64,000 nt of DNA from Nosema muscidifuracis (GCA_028335825.1 JAIOKI010000022.1:1-64000); one strand, 5' to 3'. Counted from the first letter of the stretch, positions 47,756 through 57,975 are shown. Made by a program: numbers and translations. Notes: generated by a model not told the origin, from the sequence alone.

Positions 47756-50700
47756 TCATTTCTTTCTTTTCGGATTAATTTCTACAACTAATTCGTTGTT
47801 TTCAATTCCAGTTTCAACCTCGTTACAATTTCTTCCAAATGATACTAGAGGAATACTATTATCATTTTTCTTAGAGAAATAACATTTTATACACTTTATT
47901 ATACCGAACAGCATAACACCGACTCCTAGAACTCCCAATCCTATCATTACAGGATAATTAGGTAATTGAAAAGTTTCTTCTGTCTCATTATATCTTGTAT
48001 TACAATCAATAATTAAATTATCAGGTAAATCTGTATTAAAAGTATCATTACTCAAGGGATATATTGGGGTAGTAAAATTATCTTTATCATCAAAAATAGT
48101 CGTTTCATTTAAATAACCAGTTGAACTTGTAAGAGGTGAAATGGTTGTTGGTCCTTCAAAAGATTCAGTATTATTAATTATCTCAGTTACATTTTCAAAT
48201 ATATCTTCCGTTATATTACCATAAGATGAATTGATTGTTGTTTCATCTGTCATCTCTGTATTTTTATCATATGGGAATATGGTAGTAATCTTTACATTAG
48301 ATTTAAATGTAGTTGATTCATTGATTGATTGATCAGTAACTTCAGGAGTTGATTTCTCGGTTACTACAGTAGTAATTTCAGGAGTTGATTCAGTCGTTAA
48401 TTGCTCAGTTATTGATTTCTCGGTTATTACAGTAGTAGATTGCTCAGTAGCTACAGGAGTTGATTCAGTAGTAGATTGCTCAGTAACTTTAGGAGTTGAT
48501 TCTGTAGTAGATTGCTCAGTAACTTTAGGAGTTGATTCTGTAGTTGATTGCTCAGTAACTTCAGGTATTAATTCAGTAGTTGGTTGCTCAGTAACTATAG
48601 TAGTTGATTGCTCAGTTACATCAGGTATTAATTTAGTAGTTGGTTGCTCAGTAACTTCAGGAGTTGAAGCAGTCGTTGATTGTTCTGCAACTACAGTATT
48701 ATATTGCTCAGTAATTTCGGGAGTCGATTGTTCGGTAACTTTAGAAGTTGAAACAGTAGTTGGTTGCTCAGTTACATTATTATTATGCAAATTAGTTGAT
48801 TGTTCAATTACTTCATTATCAGACACAGTAGATGGAAGAGTTGTTGATTGTTCGATAACTTTAGTGGTAGAATTCAATATATTAGGCTCAGTTACATTTG
48901 AAATTGATTCAGTAGTTGATCGTTCAGTTAATTCAGTCATTGATTTAGTAGTTAATTGCTTAGTAACATCATTATTAGGCTCAGTAGTTGATTGATCGGT
49001 AACTTTAGTGGTAGAATTAAATAAATTAGGCTCAGTTACTTCAGGTATTGATTCAGTCGTTAATTGTTCAGTAGCCTCATTCTTTACTTTTTCTGTAACT
49101 TCAGTAGTTATAAAAGTCATTGGTTGCTCAGTAACTTCAGGAGTAGAAGCAGTCGTTAAATGATCAGTAACTTTAGGAATTGATTCAGTAGTTATTTGTT
49201 CAGTAACATCAGTCGTTGATTGCTCGTTTACTACAGCCGTTGATTGCTCAGTAACTTCAGGAATAAATTCAGTAGTTGGAGGAGTCGTTGATTCTTCAGT
49301 TACATCATTATTAGATACAGCCGTTGATTTCTCAGTAACTTCAGGAATAGATTCATTAGTTGAAGGAGTCGTTGATTGTTCAATTACTTCGAGATTTGAT
49401 TCAGTCGTTGATTGCTCGGTTACTACAGCCGTTGGTTGCTCAGTAACTTCAGGAGTTGAAGCAGTCGTTGGAGGAGTCGTTGATTGTTCAGTTACATCAT
49501 TATTAGGCTCATTAGTCGATTGATCGGTAACTTTAGTGGTAGAATTAAATAAATTAGGCTCAGTTACTTCTGATATTGATTCGGTCGTTGATTGTTCAGT
49601 TACTACAGTCGTTTTCATAGTCGTTGATTGCTCAGTAACTACAGTAGATGGAACAATAGTTGATTGTTCAGTTACTTCATTATTAGGCAAATTAGTTGAT
49701 TTCTCAGTTACATTATTAGCAGAAGTCAATGTATTAGGCTCAGTAACTTCAGGAATGAATTCAGTATTTGGAAGAGTCGTTGATTGTTCAATTACATCAT
49801 TATTAGACCCAGCCGTTGATTGCTCAGTAGCTTCAGGAGTTGAAGCAGTCGTTGATTGTTCTGTAACATCAGTCGTTGATTGCTCAGTAACTATAGGAGT
49901 TGATTCGGTAGTTAATTGCTTAGTTACTACAGTAGATGGAACAATAGTTGATTGTTCAGTTACTTCATTATTAGGCAAATTAGTTGATTTCTCAGTTACA
50001 TTATTAGCAGAAGTCAATGTATTAGGCTCAGTAACTTCAGGAATGAATTCAGTATTTGGAAGAGTCGTTAATTGCTCAGTTACATCATTATTAGACAGAG
50101 TTGTTAATTCCTCAGTAACTACAGGAGTTGAAGCAGTAGTAAATTTCTCGGTAACATCAGTAGTTGGTTGCTCAGTTACTACATTATTATTAGACAAAGT
50201 AGTTGTTTGATCAATTACTTCATTATCAGACAAAGTAGATGGAAGAGTTGTTAATTGCTCAGTTACTTCAGGAGTTGATGCAGTCTTGAATTGCTCAATA
50301 AAATCATTATTAGGCTCATTAGTTGATTGCTCAGTTACTTCAGGTATTGATTCAGTCTTTACTTGTTCTGTAACTACAGTAGTTTTCTTAGTCGTTGATT
50401 GTTCAGTAACTTCAGGGTTTAAATCAGTAGTTAATTTTTCAGTTACTACAGTAGTTTTCTTAGTCGTTGATTGCTCAGTAACTACAGGAGTTGATTCAGT
50501 CTTTACTTGTTCTGTAACTACAGTAGTTGGAAGGGTTGTTGATTGCTCAGTAACTTCAGGGTTTAAATCAGTAGTTAATTGTTCAGTTACTACAGTAGTT
50601 TTCTTAGTCGTTGATTGCTCAGTAACTAAAGGAGTTGATTCAGTCTTTACTTGTTCTGTAACATCATTATTAGGCACAGTAGTTGATTTCTCAGTTACAT

Positions 50701-52051
50701 CAGGTATTGATTCAGCAGTTGGTTGCTCAGTAACTTCAGGAGTTGAAGCATTCGTTGATTGTTCAGTAAATACAGTAGTTTTCTTAGTAGTTGATTGCTC
50801 AATTACTTCAAGAGTTGGAAGATAAGTTGATTGTTCAGTTACTTCAAGAGTTGGAAGAGTCGTTAGTTGTTCAGTTACTTCATTATTAGGTACAGGAGTT
50901 GATTCAGTCATTGGTTGCTCAGTTACTACATTATTAGACACAGTCGTTGATTGCTCAGTTACATTATTATTAGACAGAGTTATTGATTGCTCAGTAACTT
51001 CAGGTATTGATTCAGTAATTATTTGCTCAGTAACATCAGTAATTGGTTGCTCGCTTATATTATTATTAGGCAAAGTAGTTTTTTGATCAGAAACTATAGT
51101 AGTTGATTGTTCAGTCACCTCAGGTATTGATTCAGGAGTTGGTTGCTCAGTAACTATAGTAGTTGATTGTTTGGTAACTTCATTATTAGATACATTTGTT
51201 GATTTCTCAGTAACATTATTAGTAGAATTCAATATATTAGGTTCAGTTACTGTGGTATTAACATCCAAGTAAGTTGGAACATTTGTATTTTCTGGTAAAA
51301 GAATTGTACTTAATTTAGTGGTAGTTGAGATATTCGGATTAGTAACTCCAGAAGAGTAATCTACCTCTCTCTTTCTTAAGATTTTGTTTATAGGATTTGA
51401 TAGATAAAGTTTAGCAGAATTATTCTCTAAGCTTGGATATTTAAAAACATTCGCTTTTCTTTTAGATCGTACAATTTTTTTAAATAGATCTTCTTTAACA
51501 GTAGTACTATCAATACAACATAAATCAACAAGATTTCTTAACCCTTCGACTACATCAAATTTAACTCTTGGAGTTATACCTTCTAATACTCTACATGATT
51601 CTTGTATAGATTTTGCTATATCACCTGGGATAACAAAATTTAAATCTTCAAATTCTAAACTCCATTTATATAATAATCTTATTAAATCTACACTTTCAAA
51701 TGCAATATTCTTAACGATATCAGTGTACACTAAACTGAAAGAATTTCTTCTGATCTTTTCTTTCTCTAAGATCCTCAAGACATTTACGGTAAATGAAATC
51801 TTACTTAAATTACTATTAATAAGATCAATTTGGCTGTACTTCGATGTCTTAAGACTATTCTTAAAATCTTCTTTTTCAGTTAAAATGTCCCAGAACTGTT
51901 CTGCAATATTTGTAAGCCTATTTTTATCTAAGTATAGAGTATCAAAATCATTGTATATTGAAGGACAGTAATTTCTCAAATAATCCTTACTAGATTGAGT
52001 TGTATATATATTAGCAAAATAAATTACGAGAGTTTTATAGCTAAAATTCAT
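47756..52051 (-). CDS. Giant Thr-rich mucin-like type I membrane protein, 1431 aa
   Basis: The start at 52051 follows TCAACCCTA. An N-terminal hydrophobic stretch is followed by a helical domain to about residue 210 with several Cys, then roughly a thousand residues of imperfect repeats built on VTEQSTT and PEVTEQ, rich in Thr, Ser, Glu and Val. Near the C-terminus is one membrane segment (about 1367-1387, MIGLGVLGVGVMLFGIIK), then a 40-residue basic cytosolic tail. The layout is that of a surface mucin: ectodomain, O-glycosylatable stalk, anchor. Repeats are also near-identical as DNA; one 142-base block recurs exactly 288 bases away, so the length probably varies between strains. A surface or spore-coat role is inferred. 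Confidence 0.85.
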   Translation of the reverse strand: MNFSYKTLVIYFANIYTTQSSKDYLRNYCPSIYNDFDTLYLDKNRLTNIAEQFWDILTEKEDFKNSLKTSKYSQIDLINSNLSKISFTVNVLRILEKEKIRRNSFSLVYTDIVKNIAFESVDLIRLLYKWSLEFEDLNFVIPGDIAKSIQESCRVLEGITPRVKFDVVEGLRNLVDLCCIDSTTVKEDLFKKIVRSKRKANVFKYPSLENNSAKLYLSNPINKILRKREVDYSSGVTNPNISTTTKLSTILLPENTNVPTYLDVNTTVTEPNILNSTNNVTEKSTNVSNNEVTKQSTTIVTEQPTPESIPEVTEQSTTIVSDQKTTLPNNNISEQPITDVTEQIITESIPEVTEQSITLSNNNVTEQSTTVSNNVVTEQPMTESTPVPNNEVTEQLTTLPTLEVTEQSTYLPTLEVIEQSTTKKTTVFTEQSTNASTPEVTEQPTAESIPDVTEKSTTVPNNDVTEQVKTESTPLVTEQSTTKKTTVVTEQLTTDLNPEVTEQSTTLPTTVVTEQVKTESTPVVTEQSTTKKTTVVTEKLTTDLNPEVTEQSTTKKTTVVTEQVKTESIPEVTEQSTNEPNNDFIEQFKTASTPEVTEQLTTLPSTLSDNEVIDQTTTLSNNNVVTEQPTTDVTEKFTTASTPVVTEELTTLSNNDVTEQLTTLPNTEFIPEVTEPNTLTSANNVTEKSTNLPNNEVTEQSTIVPSTVVTKQLTTESTPIVTEQSTTDVTEQSTTASTPEATEQSTAGSNNDVIEQSTTLPNTEFIPEVTEPNTLTSANNVTEKSTNLPNNEVTEQSTIVPSTVVTEQSTTMKTTVVTEQSTTESISEVTEPNLFNSTTKVTDQSTNEPNNDVTEQSTTPPTTASTPEVTEQPTAVVTEQSTTESNLEVIEQSTTPSTNESIPEVTEKSTAVSNNDVTEESTTPPTTEFIPEVTEQSTAVVNEQSTTDVTEQITTESIPKVTDHLTTASTPEVTEQPMTFITTEVTEKVKNEATEQLTTESIPEVTEPNLFNSTTKVTDQSTTEPNNDVTKQLTTKSMTELTERSTTESISNVTEPNILNSTTKVIEQSTTLPSTVSDNEVIEQSTNLHNNNVTEQPTTVSTSKVTEQSTPEITEQYNTVVAEQSTTASTPEVTEQPTTKLIPDVTEQSTTIVTEQPTTELIPEVTEQSTTESTPKVTEQSTTESTPKVTEQSTTESTPVATEQSTTVITEKSITEQLTTESTPEITTVVTEKSTPEVTDQSINESTTFKSNVKITTIFPYDKNTEMTDETTINSSYGNITEDIFENVTEIINNTESFEGPTTISPLTSSTGYLNETTIFDDKDNFTTPIYPLSNDTFNTDLPDNLIIDCNTRYNETEETFQLPNYPVMIGLGVLGVGVMLFGIIKCIKCYFSKKNDNSIPLVSFGRNCNEVETGIENNELVVEINPKRKK
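48330..51250. repeat. Coding tandem repeats of the mucin stalk
   Basis: Imperfect repeats with a short core of about 18 bases (the TEQSTT codons), arranged in larger blocks. The block at 49640-49781 recurs without visible change at 49928-50069. This indicates recent duplication by unequal exchange or slippage. Confidence 0.9.
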
Positions 52052-52433
52052 TAGGGTTGATAATTTGCTGTTATTTAAATTTAATTTTTAATTTATCAAA
52101 ATAAATTAACTATAATAAAGTTAGTTAAAATACTTTAAATCAAAGAATATCAAATTAAAATAAAAAAAAATATTTTTCAGGTAAATTTAAATTCGTAAAT
52201 TTAATTTATATGAGATCAAATGTTATTTTTTTAATACAAGATTTTAATATTATGTTCAAATTAAAAAAAAACACTTTTTTGATATTAATTTTTTTTTGTT
52301 TATTTTAATATAATGGTCATTAAAAAAAATTATATTTTAAATTTGTTTATATCAAACAATTCGTTATAAAAAATAATTTCCAATGATTTTTTTTGTTTTT
52401 TTTGCTGACTAACTTAAATTAAAAAAATCGTTT
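52052..52433. other. AT-rich intergenic space
   Basis: About 380 bases with long A and T runs and no frame; it contains the start signal of the mucin gene at its left edge. Confidence 0.7.
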
Positions 52434-53252
52434 TTATTTTACAATCTTAAAAGAATAATACAATATAAAAACTAATAACATAAATTCATAACCAAAGGTC
52501 AGCAATCCGATTATAAATTTATCTATTTGCTTTTGTTTTCGTATTTCTAATATACAGTCAGAAATGTTACATCTATCTTCAAAAAATAATTTATATATCA
52601 TTCCAGCATTGTATATCATATTAGAATCATCATTATTAAAAAATACAAGACTTTTGTAAATTATCTTGAAAAAGACTGTTAGAGTAAGAAAATATTTATG
52701 AAGATAATTTCTGAAAAATGAGAAATAAAATATTGACATCATTCCTATCTTCCTTAGCTCAGCTTTAGAAAAATCAAAAAATATATCTATAAGAAAACTA
52801 AGTAAATAAATAAAAATACACATTTTAGCTTTTTGTCTTATTACATATGTTTTATAGCTCTTGAAACTTAATCCTACATTTTTAACGTAATGCTTCATAA
52901 ATTCTAAATAGAAAGTTCTAATTGAATGCATTTCTATGATGATATCAGCTAATATTAGACAGTTATAAACACAAATTATAATATAGTGAATCTTTAAGTA
53001 TGTAAATAAAAAATATATAGCAATCATATTCATTACAAGAATTATTTTGTATAATCTAAGTTGATATAAATTCTTATTTAGCAAAATATAGTATATATAA
53101 CAATAAGTGAATACATTCATTAAAATTGTTTTTAAGATTATACTTTTGAAAATAATCTTGTCTATTTTAGTTATCTTAAGAATATAACTTAACAATAATA
53201 ATCTGCAATGAAATGTCAAACTAAACAGCAGGTAAATGTTTCTCTTTTGCAT
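52434..53252 (-). CDS. Hypothetical multi-pass membrane protein, 272 aa
   Basis: Strongly hydrophobic along most of its length, with about seven membrane segments (near 5-26, 35-57, 68-90, 90-105, 143-160, 172-195 and 247-268) joined by short basic loops. One longer loop (about 205-240) carries two Cys in FEDRCNISDCILEI. No family signature is recognised. The ATG at 53252 is preceded by a purine-rich stretch and an AAATTT-like element instead of a C-run. Its promoter region contains a 42-bp tandem repeat. Confidence 0.7.
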   Translation of the reverse strand: MQKRNIYLLFSLTFHCRLLLLSYILKITKIDKIIFKSIILKTILMNVFTYCYIYYILLNKNLYQLRLYKIILVMNMIAIYFLFTYLKIHYIIICVYNCLILADIIIEMHSIRTFYLEFMKHYVKNVGLSFKSYKTYVIRQKAKMCIFIYLLSFLIDIFFDFSKAELRKIGMMSIFYFSFFRNYLHKYFLTLTVFFKIIYKSLVFFNNDDSNMIYNAGMIYKLFFEDRCNISDCILEIRKQKQIDKFIIGLLTFGYEFMLLVFILYYSFKIVK

Positions 53253-53792
53253 ATTGATTCTTTTTTTTTCTTGAATTTAAATCAAAATTAATTTTAGTAG
53301 AAGAGTAAACAAACGAATAAATACGTAATATAAGATATTATTCAAAACACTTCTAATTATAACAAATAAATGTTTTTAAATGTTTGTTTTCATTAAATAA
53401 TTAAAAAAAATAATTAAATTTTATATCACAACATGTCATCGAAATATAAACACAAAAAAAACATTTACCATAGTAGATGTGCTAGGCATGTATCAATAAA
53501 TTTGCATATTTATTTTTTAATTAATATTTAGAATGAAATTTATGACATAATCTATCTTCTTATCAATATTAAGAATAAAGTTTATAAATAATCTATTTTT
53601 TTATCAATATTAAGAATAAAGTTTATGAAATAATCTATTTTTTAATCAATGTTAAGAATAAAGTTTATGAAATAATCTAATTTTTTAATAAATGTTTAAG
53701 ATAAATTTATGATATTTTTATACAATCTATTTTTTTATTTCTATCCATAAATTGAATAATTTATTGTATAGAAACTTCTACAAAACAATAAT
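53253..53792. other. Intergenic space dominated by a tandem repeat
   Basis: About 540 bases upstream of the membrane-protein gene and downstream of the next gene; the only feature is the tandem repeat at 53528-53740. Confidence 0.7.
53528..53740. repeat. Tandem repeat, about 42-bp unit, four to five copies
   Basis: Copies of AAGAATAAAGTTTATGAAAT followed by AATCTATTTTTTTATCAATA and close variants begin at about 53529, 53571, 53612, 53654 and 53697, the last most diverged. Confidence 0.85.
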
Positions 53793-54578
53793 TCAATTAA
53801 ATTGAAGAAATTTATCTATATCAAATGTATTATCATTTTCTGTGTTATTATACATTTCTGAATAATTTGTATTCTGTACATTTGTACTATTTATATCATC
53901 CTGTGTAGATTCTAACCGCACTCGTTTAGTATCATTTTCACTCGCCTGATTATATTTAATAAATGAGTATATCAAACTACTGGCATCTTCTTTAGCTACA
54001 TTTACATCGTAGGCGTACCTCGATTCAAATTTCTCTTTCATAAACATTGCTCTACAAAGATAAACCCCATTGCTCTTTTCAAAAACATATTCAGGATATG
54101 CTAAATTTTTAGTATTGCAATATTTCAAAATCTTTTCACTAAAAGATTCTTTATACTCGGTAAGTATATTATTCTGATTACTATTAATATCTTCTTGATA
54201 CGTAGGAACATATCTATTATTTTGAATATTCTTTACTTTCATTTTTCCTCTAGTACTTTGTTTGGTATTATTTGTTCTTGTATCCTTCTTATTTTTATTA
54301 CTTCGATTATCATTTTTACAAACTTTATTTGAAGACCTATTGTTTTGATTTTGTGTTTTTATCTTAATTAATGTTTCATTCTTTTTATTTCTACAGATTA
54401 TTGAAACATTTTTAACTAAATTATCTATAAATGTATCCAACTCAGAAGGATTTAATATTTCTAATTCACAATTAAATAATTGAACAGTATATGAGCTTTT
54501 ATTCTGAGTGATACTAGGAGTAGGAAGATGTGGAAAATAAAGAGAATATTTTTTTAATACTTGATCAAAGATGTCCAT
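53793..54578 (-). CDS. Possible double-stranded-RNA-binding protein
   Basis: A 261-residue protein. The middle (about 65-135) is a basic, Asn/Lys-rich linker. Residues 146-209 resemble a dsRNA-binding domain: helix SEKILKYCNTKNL, then YPEYVFEKSNGVYLCRAMF as three strands, and a final helix with VAKEDASSLIYSFI, where the usual AK..A pattern is kept. The Lys-rich KKxAK turn that grips the RNA phosphates is only partly present. A second, weaker fold of the same type may lie at 25-60 (SYTVQLFNCELEIL). A role in RNA interference, editing or rRNA processing is possible; the sequence does not decide. The start follows TTTTTTAACCCTTC at a distance of about eight bases. Confidence 0.5.
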   Translation of the reverse strand: MDIFDQVLKKYSLYFPHLPTPSITQNKSSYTVQLFNCELEILNPSELDTFIDNLVKNVSIICRNKKNETLIKIKTQNQNNRSSNKVCKNDNRSNKNKKDTRTNNTKQSTRGKMKVKNIQNNRYVPTYQEDINSNQNNILTEYKESFSEKILKYCNTKNLAYPEYVFEKSNGVYLCRAMFMKEKFESRYAYDVNVAKEDASSLIYSFIKYNQASENDTKRVRLESTQDDINSTNVQNTNYSEMYNNTENDNTFDIDKFLQFN

Positions 54579-54668
54579 TGTAGAATGAAGGGTTAAAAAA
54601 TATTTGGTATCGAAATTTGTTTCTTCTTATAAATACATTATCAGATTATTATTCTAAAATAAATTTAA

Positions 54669-54751
54669 CTCTCAGTAGCTCAGTGGCAGAGCGTTCGACT
54701 GTAGAAGACGTAGTTATCGAATGGTCACAGGTTCGACTCCTGTCTGGGAGA
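54669..54751 (+). tRNA. tRNA-Tyr (GTA) with an 11-base intron
   Basis: Acceptor arms CTCTCAG (54669-54675) and CTGGGAG (54744-54750) pair with one T-G wobble and the discriminator is A; C1-G72 is typical of eukaryotic tRNA-Tyr. The D arm is GCTC/GAGC and the T arm ACAGG-TTCGACT-CCTGT. The anticodon stem TTCGA/TCGAA encloses CT-GTA-G, with the intron AAGACGTAGTT (54705-54715) inserted one base after the anticodon, the standard position. A box TAGCTCAGTGG (54676-54686) and B box GGTTCGACTCC (54730-54740) are both present. CCA is not encoded. Confidence 0.95.
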
Positions 54752-54757
54752 TTTTTT
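54752..54757 (+). terminator. Pol III terminator, six T
   Basis: Six T residues directly after the discriminator base of tRNA-Tyr, the usual RNA polymerase III stop. Confidence 0.9.
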
Positions 54758-54880
54758 GCCATAATATTTTTTATATATAAACTAATATAAGTTACTCAAT
54801 ATAAATTGAGTTTAATGATATAAAAACTGATATAGCTTCTTTTTTTAGTAACTCTTTCAAGAAAAAATGAATAAAAAAAT

Positions 54881-56461
54881 TTATTTGCTTAAAAACTTAT
54901 TCATCTCATTATTAATATCAAAAAACTTCCCATTAATATCTTTGTTTAATCTTATAAAATTATGAACTTTAGTCAAGAAATCATAAATATGCTTTATTCC
55001 AGCATCTTCTTTATTACCTTTATATTTCTCAAAATATAAAGTGCTAAAAATAAATATATTAACGTTAATAGCCAAATTACTTTTCTTTTTAGTAACAAGT
55101 TCATAACATTCAATAACTTCTTTAAGATATTTTATAACTTTGTTGCCTCTGTAGACAAATTTAAGCATATCATAATTAAATTTAAAATCTATTTTATCTT
55201 TAGAAATAGCAAAATTATCATTCAAATTTACTAAAGTAATTAATTTTTCGACATAAGAATTGCTCAATACTTTTTCTGATCTTAACTGATACAATAATAT
55301 TTGTACATCCTTACTTAAATAATCTACTAGTTTGAAATCTTTAGTCAAAATACTATCTATATCTTCATTAAAGTTTTCAGTACTTTCTCCTAAAGATAAA
55401 ATAGTTTTTAATAATTTATACGATATTTCTCTTAATCCTTCTTTTTTCTTATTCTTAGAAATACATTCTAAAATCCCTTTGGAAATATTACATAAAAATA
55501 ATTCTTCATATAAAATATCAGGTAGTCTTTTACCAAAATATTCTTCAAAATTGGATGGTACTTCATTAGATTCCTTATAAAAACCTAATTTACCATCTTC
55601 TTTCATTATAGGATGAAAATCTATAAGAAAAAAAGCTGCATTAAATAAATTTAAATATTTTTCAACATTCTTATTTTTTTGAGACTGTTCTTCGAGATAC
55701 AAATCAAAATCTCCAGTTTTTACTATTGTAATAATATTTTCCATTATAAAATTATCTGCGTATTCAGGTATAGTTGGACAAAATTCACAACCCAAAGCAA
55801 ACGCCAAACTTTTAAAATTTGAATAACTTAAATCGTACGCTTTTATAAAATCTTTCTTATTAAAAACAGAAATCATAAATTGTTCGCTATTTTCAAAATG
55901 CAAATCTGTAATAATTTTTTCGACTCCGTCAAAAATTAACGTATCAGTTTTACAAAAAGCGTATCCACAAATATCTTTTTGTAAATAATAAGCAATTTGT
56001 GCTGTAGCTGAATACGGTGCACGTACAGCTGCATGATTAAACTGTTCGAGTATCTTATTTATCTGTATAATTATATCTTCATAATCTATTAATTGTCTCC
56101 AGATATAATTGGCACTCTTCATATCTTCTTTCTGTAAATAATCGTATCCAGTTTTAAGAATGTCATATTCATCAATTTCTTCACTAGATGATGGCTTTTT
56201 AAAATCGATACCGTCCCAAATCCATAAAATTTGAAATTTATTGTTGTTGGCCATTTTTATTAATTTCAAAACAGGTGCAAGAAATCTTTCATCACATCTA
56301 TTAATAAACAAATCTTGTATATTTCCTAATTGAATAAATTTTCTAAGAAACCAGAACCCATCTATTGCTACTATTGATTCCTTTAAAACTTGAGCTTGTG
56401 CTTTAATAACCCATGTATGTGTTGTAGATTTTTTTACACTGTCTATTCCTCGAATTGGCAT
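54881..56461 (-). CDS. MKT1: MKT1-like protein, catalytically dead XPG/FEN fold
   Basis: A 526-residue protein. Residues 1-100 match an XPG N-domain (VAIDGFWFLRKF with Asp34; WIWDGIDFKKP with Asp83) and 145-180 an XPG I-domain (RAPYSATAQIAYYLQ, then FCKTDTLIFDG). The Glu-x-Glu core of active flap nucleases (EAEA) is replaced here by SATA, which is characteristic of Mkt1, a post-transcriptional regulator that works with Pbp1 on mRNA in the cytoplasm. Yeast Mkt1 is about 830 residues; this one is trimmed, mainly in the middle and end. The start follows TTTATCCCCA. The symbol follows the family, not a tested ortholog. Confidence 0.75.
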   Translation of the reverse strand: MPIRGIDSVKKSTTHTWVIKAQAQVLKESIVAIDGFWFLRKFIQLGNIQDLFINRCDERFLAPVLKLIKMANNNKFQILWIWDGIDFKKPSSSEEIDEYDILKTGYDYLQKEDMKSANYIWRQLIDYEDIIIQINKILEQFNHAAVRAPYSATAQIAYYLQKDICGYAFCKTDTLIFDGVEKIITDLHFENSEQFMISVFNKKDFIKAYDLSYSNFKSLAFALGCEFCPTIPEYADNFIMENIITIVKTGDFDLYLEEQSQKNKNVEKYLNLFNAAFFLIDFHPIMKEDGKLGFYKESNEVPSNFEEYFGKRLPDILYEELFLCNISKGILECISKNKKKEGLREISYKLLKTILSLGESTENFNEDIDSILTKDFKLVDYLSKDVQILLYQLRSEKVLSNSYVEKLITLVNLNDNFAISKDKIDFKFNYDMLKFVYRGNKVIKYLKEVIECYELVTKKKSNLAINVNIFIFSTLYFEKYKGNKEDAGIKHIYDFLTKVHNFIRLNKDINGKFFDINNEMNKFLSK

Positions 56462-57348
56462 TGGGGATAAAAAATAAAGAAATTTTTAAAGAAAATAAGT
56501 TTCATAAGTTATTAAGAAAAACTCAAATCTTTTTAAATAATATGATTATCTTTTTTATTTAATATAAAACCTAAGTTTTTTATATATAATATTATATTAA
56601 AATTTTTTCAAATTATATATTTGATAATCAAGTATATTTGTTTTTATTTCATATTAAATTTTTTCAAATTATATATTTGATAATCAAGTATATTTGTTTT
56701 TATCTCATATTAAATAAAAAAATTTTATTTATTAGTAATAAATACTTTTAATAATTCAAAATACTCAAACATTAACAAAACAACGAGCATAAATTTTTAT
56801 TTAATTTCTAAAATCTTATGCTTTTAATATATTTAAAAATAAATTATGAATAACATAAATAGACTTGTCAGATTTAAATGATTAATTAAAGTAATTCGAT
56901 TCATGTTCGTACAAAATTTGTTTATTATATTTGAAGTTATCAATAAGAATATATTTATAGTTGGTCTAATTAGTTTACCAATTATCTTTTACTTATGTTA
57001 AATTGATATAGTAATATAGTCTAATCTCTTGAAATAATCTAGTATTCGTAAAAAAGATAATTTGTTTAGATTCTTGATTTTAAGAATAAAAATACCTTTC
57101 TTATATATGTAATATACTTAAAAAACAACAAAAATGGTCTTTAAGAGATAAAAAGTGTAGAATTCTAATCTATTTTCGAAGTTACCAGTTTTAATACTGA
57201 AAGATGTTAATTATGTGTAAGAAAAAATCTTATAAAAATGAAAAATTTAGACTGAAAACTTATAGATGTGCTTCACCTGTTGTTACGTCAAAAGTTATAC
57301 AATAGTAAAAGTAAGAATATTTTGTTAATCAATTTATTTATAATCAAA
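56462..57348. other. Intergenic space with a 56-bp direct duplication
   Basis: About 890 bases. Apart from the duplication at 56596-56710, upstream of the MKT1-like gene, nothing is supported. Confidence 0.7.
56596..56710. repeat. Direct duplication, 56-bp unit, two copies
   Basis: TTTTTTCAAATTATATATTT and the following 36 bases occur at 56603 and again at 56659, almost without change. Confidence 0.9.
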
Positions 57349-57975
57349 TCATTTAGTACCACCGCAGCAGGATAGCGTTTCTAATAATCTTGTAAAAAAC
57401 GATTTTTCTTCTTTAGTTGTCTCTTTAATAGCATATTTAGCAACTTGTTCAAATATCTCAGATACACCAATATTCATCTTAGCAGACGTCTCGAAATATG
57501 CCACTGCTTCAATCTCTTTAGCAAGTGCCATTCCTTCTCTTCTACTAATTACTGAATCACTTTCTGCTGCTAATCTTTCTAAGGTATTAGCATCGTCCCT
57601 TAAATCTATCTTAGTAGAAGCTAAAAAATATTTAGCTTTAGGATTAATTTCCTTGATTTGTGGAATAAATGTATTAGTAACTTCTTCAAATGATTTCCTA
57701 CTATCTACATTAAAACATATCAATACATAATGAGCATTAGGAAGTGCTAAATGTCTAAACCTACTAAATTCATCTTGACCAGCTGTATCCCATAATTTCA
57801 ATTCTACATTAAATTGATCATCTTTGTATTCTACATTTGCTGATGTAAAAACAGTTGGCTCCAACTTTTCATCAAACTTCTTATTAATTTGTCTGTTGAG
57901 TATACTTGTTTTTCCACATGTTCCATAGCCCAAAACTGTTAATTGTTTAGTTAAAACAGTTTTCTTGACTGTCAT
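57349..57975 (-). CDS. Rho-family small GTPase without a CaaX box
   Basis: A 208-residue GTPase. GYGTCGKTS (16-24) is the P-loop, Thr41 in EPTVF marks switch I, DTAGQDEFSR switch II, TKIDLRDD (121-128) the guanine motif in the Rho form, and ETSAK the last base-contact loop. A Rho-type insert helix (TLERLAAESDSV) follows TKID. The frame extends 26 codons upstream, but ACCCAT directly precedes the second Met, so the start is 57975. The end is CCGGTK: no CaaX motif, so if it is lipidated the two Cys would have to be used in another way, such as palmitoylation. Rho GTPases steer actin and cell polarity; a SPA2-like gene lies about 2.3 kb away. Confidence 0.9.
   Translation of the reverse strand: MTVKKTVLTKQLTVLGYGTCGKTSILNRQINKKFDEKLEPTVFTSANVEYKDDQFNVELKLWDTAGQDEFSRFRHLALPNAHYVLICFNVDSRKSFEEVTNTFIPQIKEINPKAKYFLASTKIDLRDDANTLERLAAESDSVISRREGMALAKEIEAVAYFETSAKMNIGVSEIFEQVAKYAIKETTKEEKSFFTRLLETLSCCGGTK

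Noticed and set aside
49536-50825. Two long plus-strand frames inside the mucin gene (224 and 179 codons, VDCSVT repeats)
   Set aside because: They are reverse-strand shadows of the Thr-rich repeats; repeats keep any frame free of stops.
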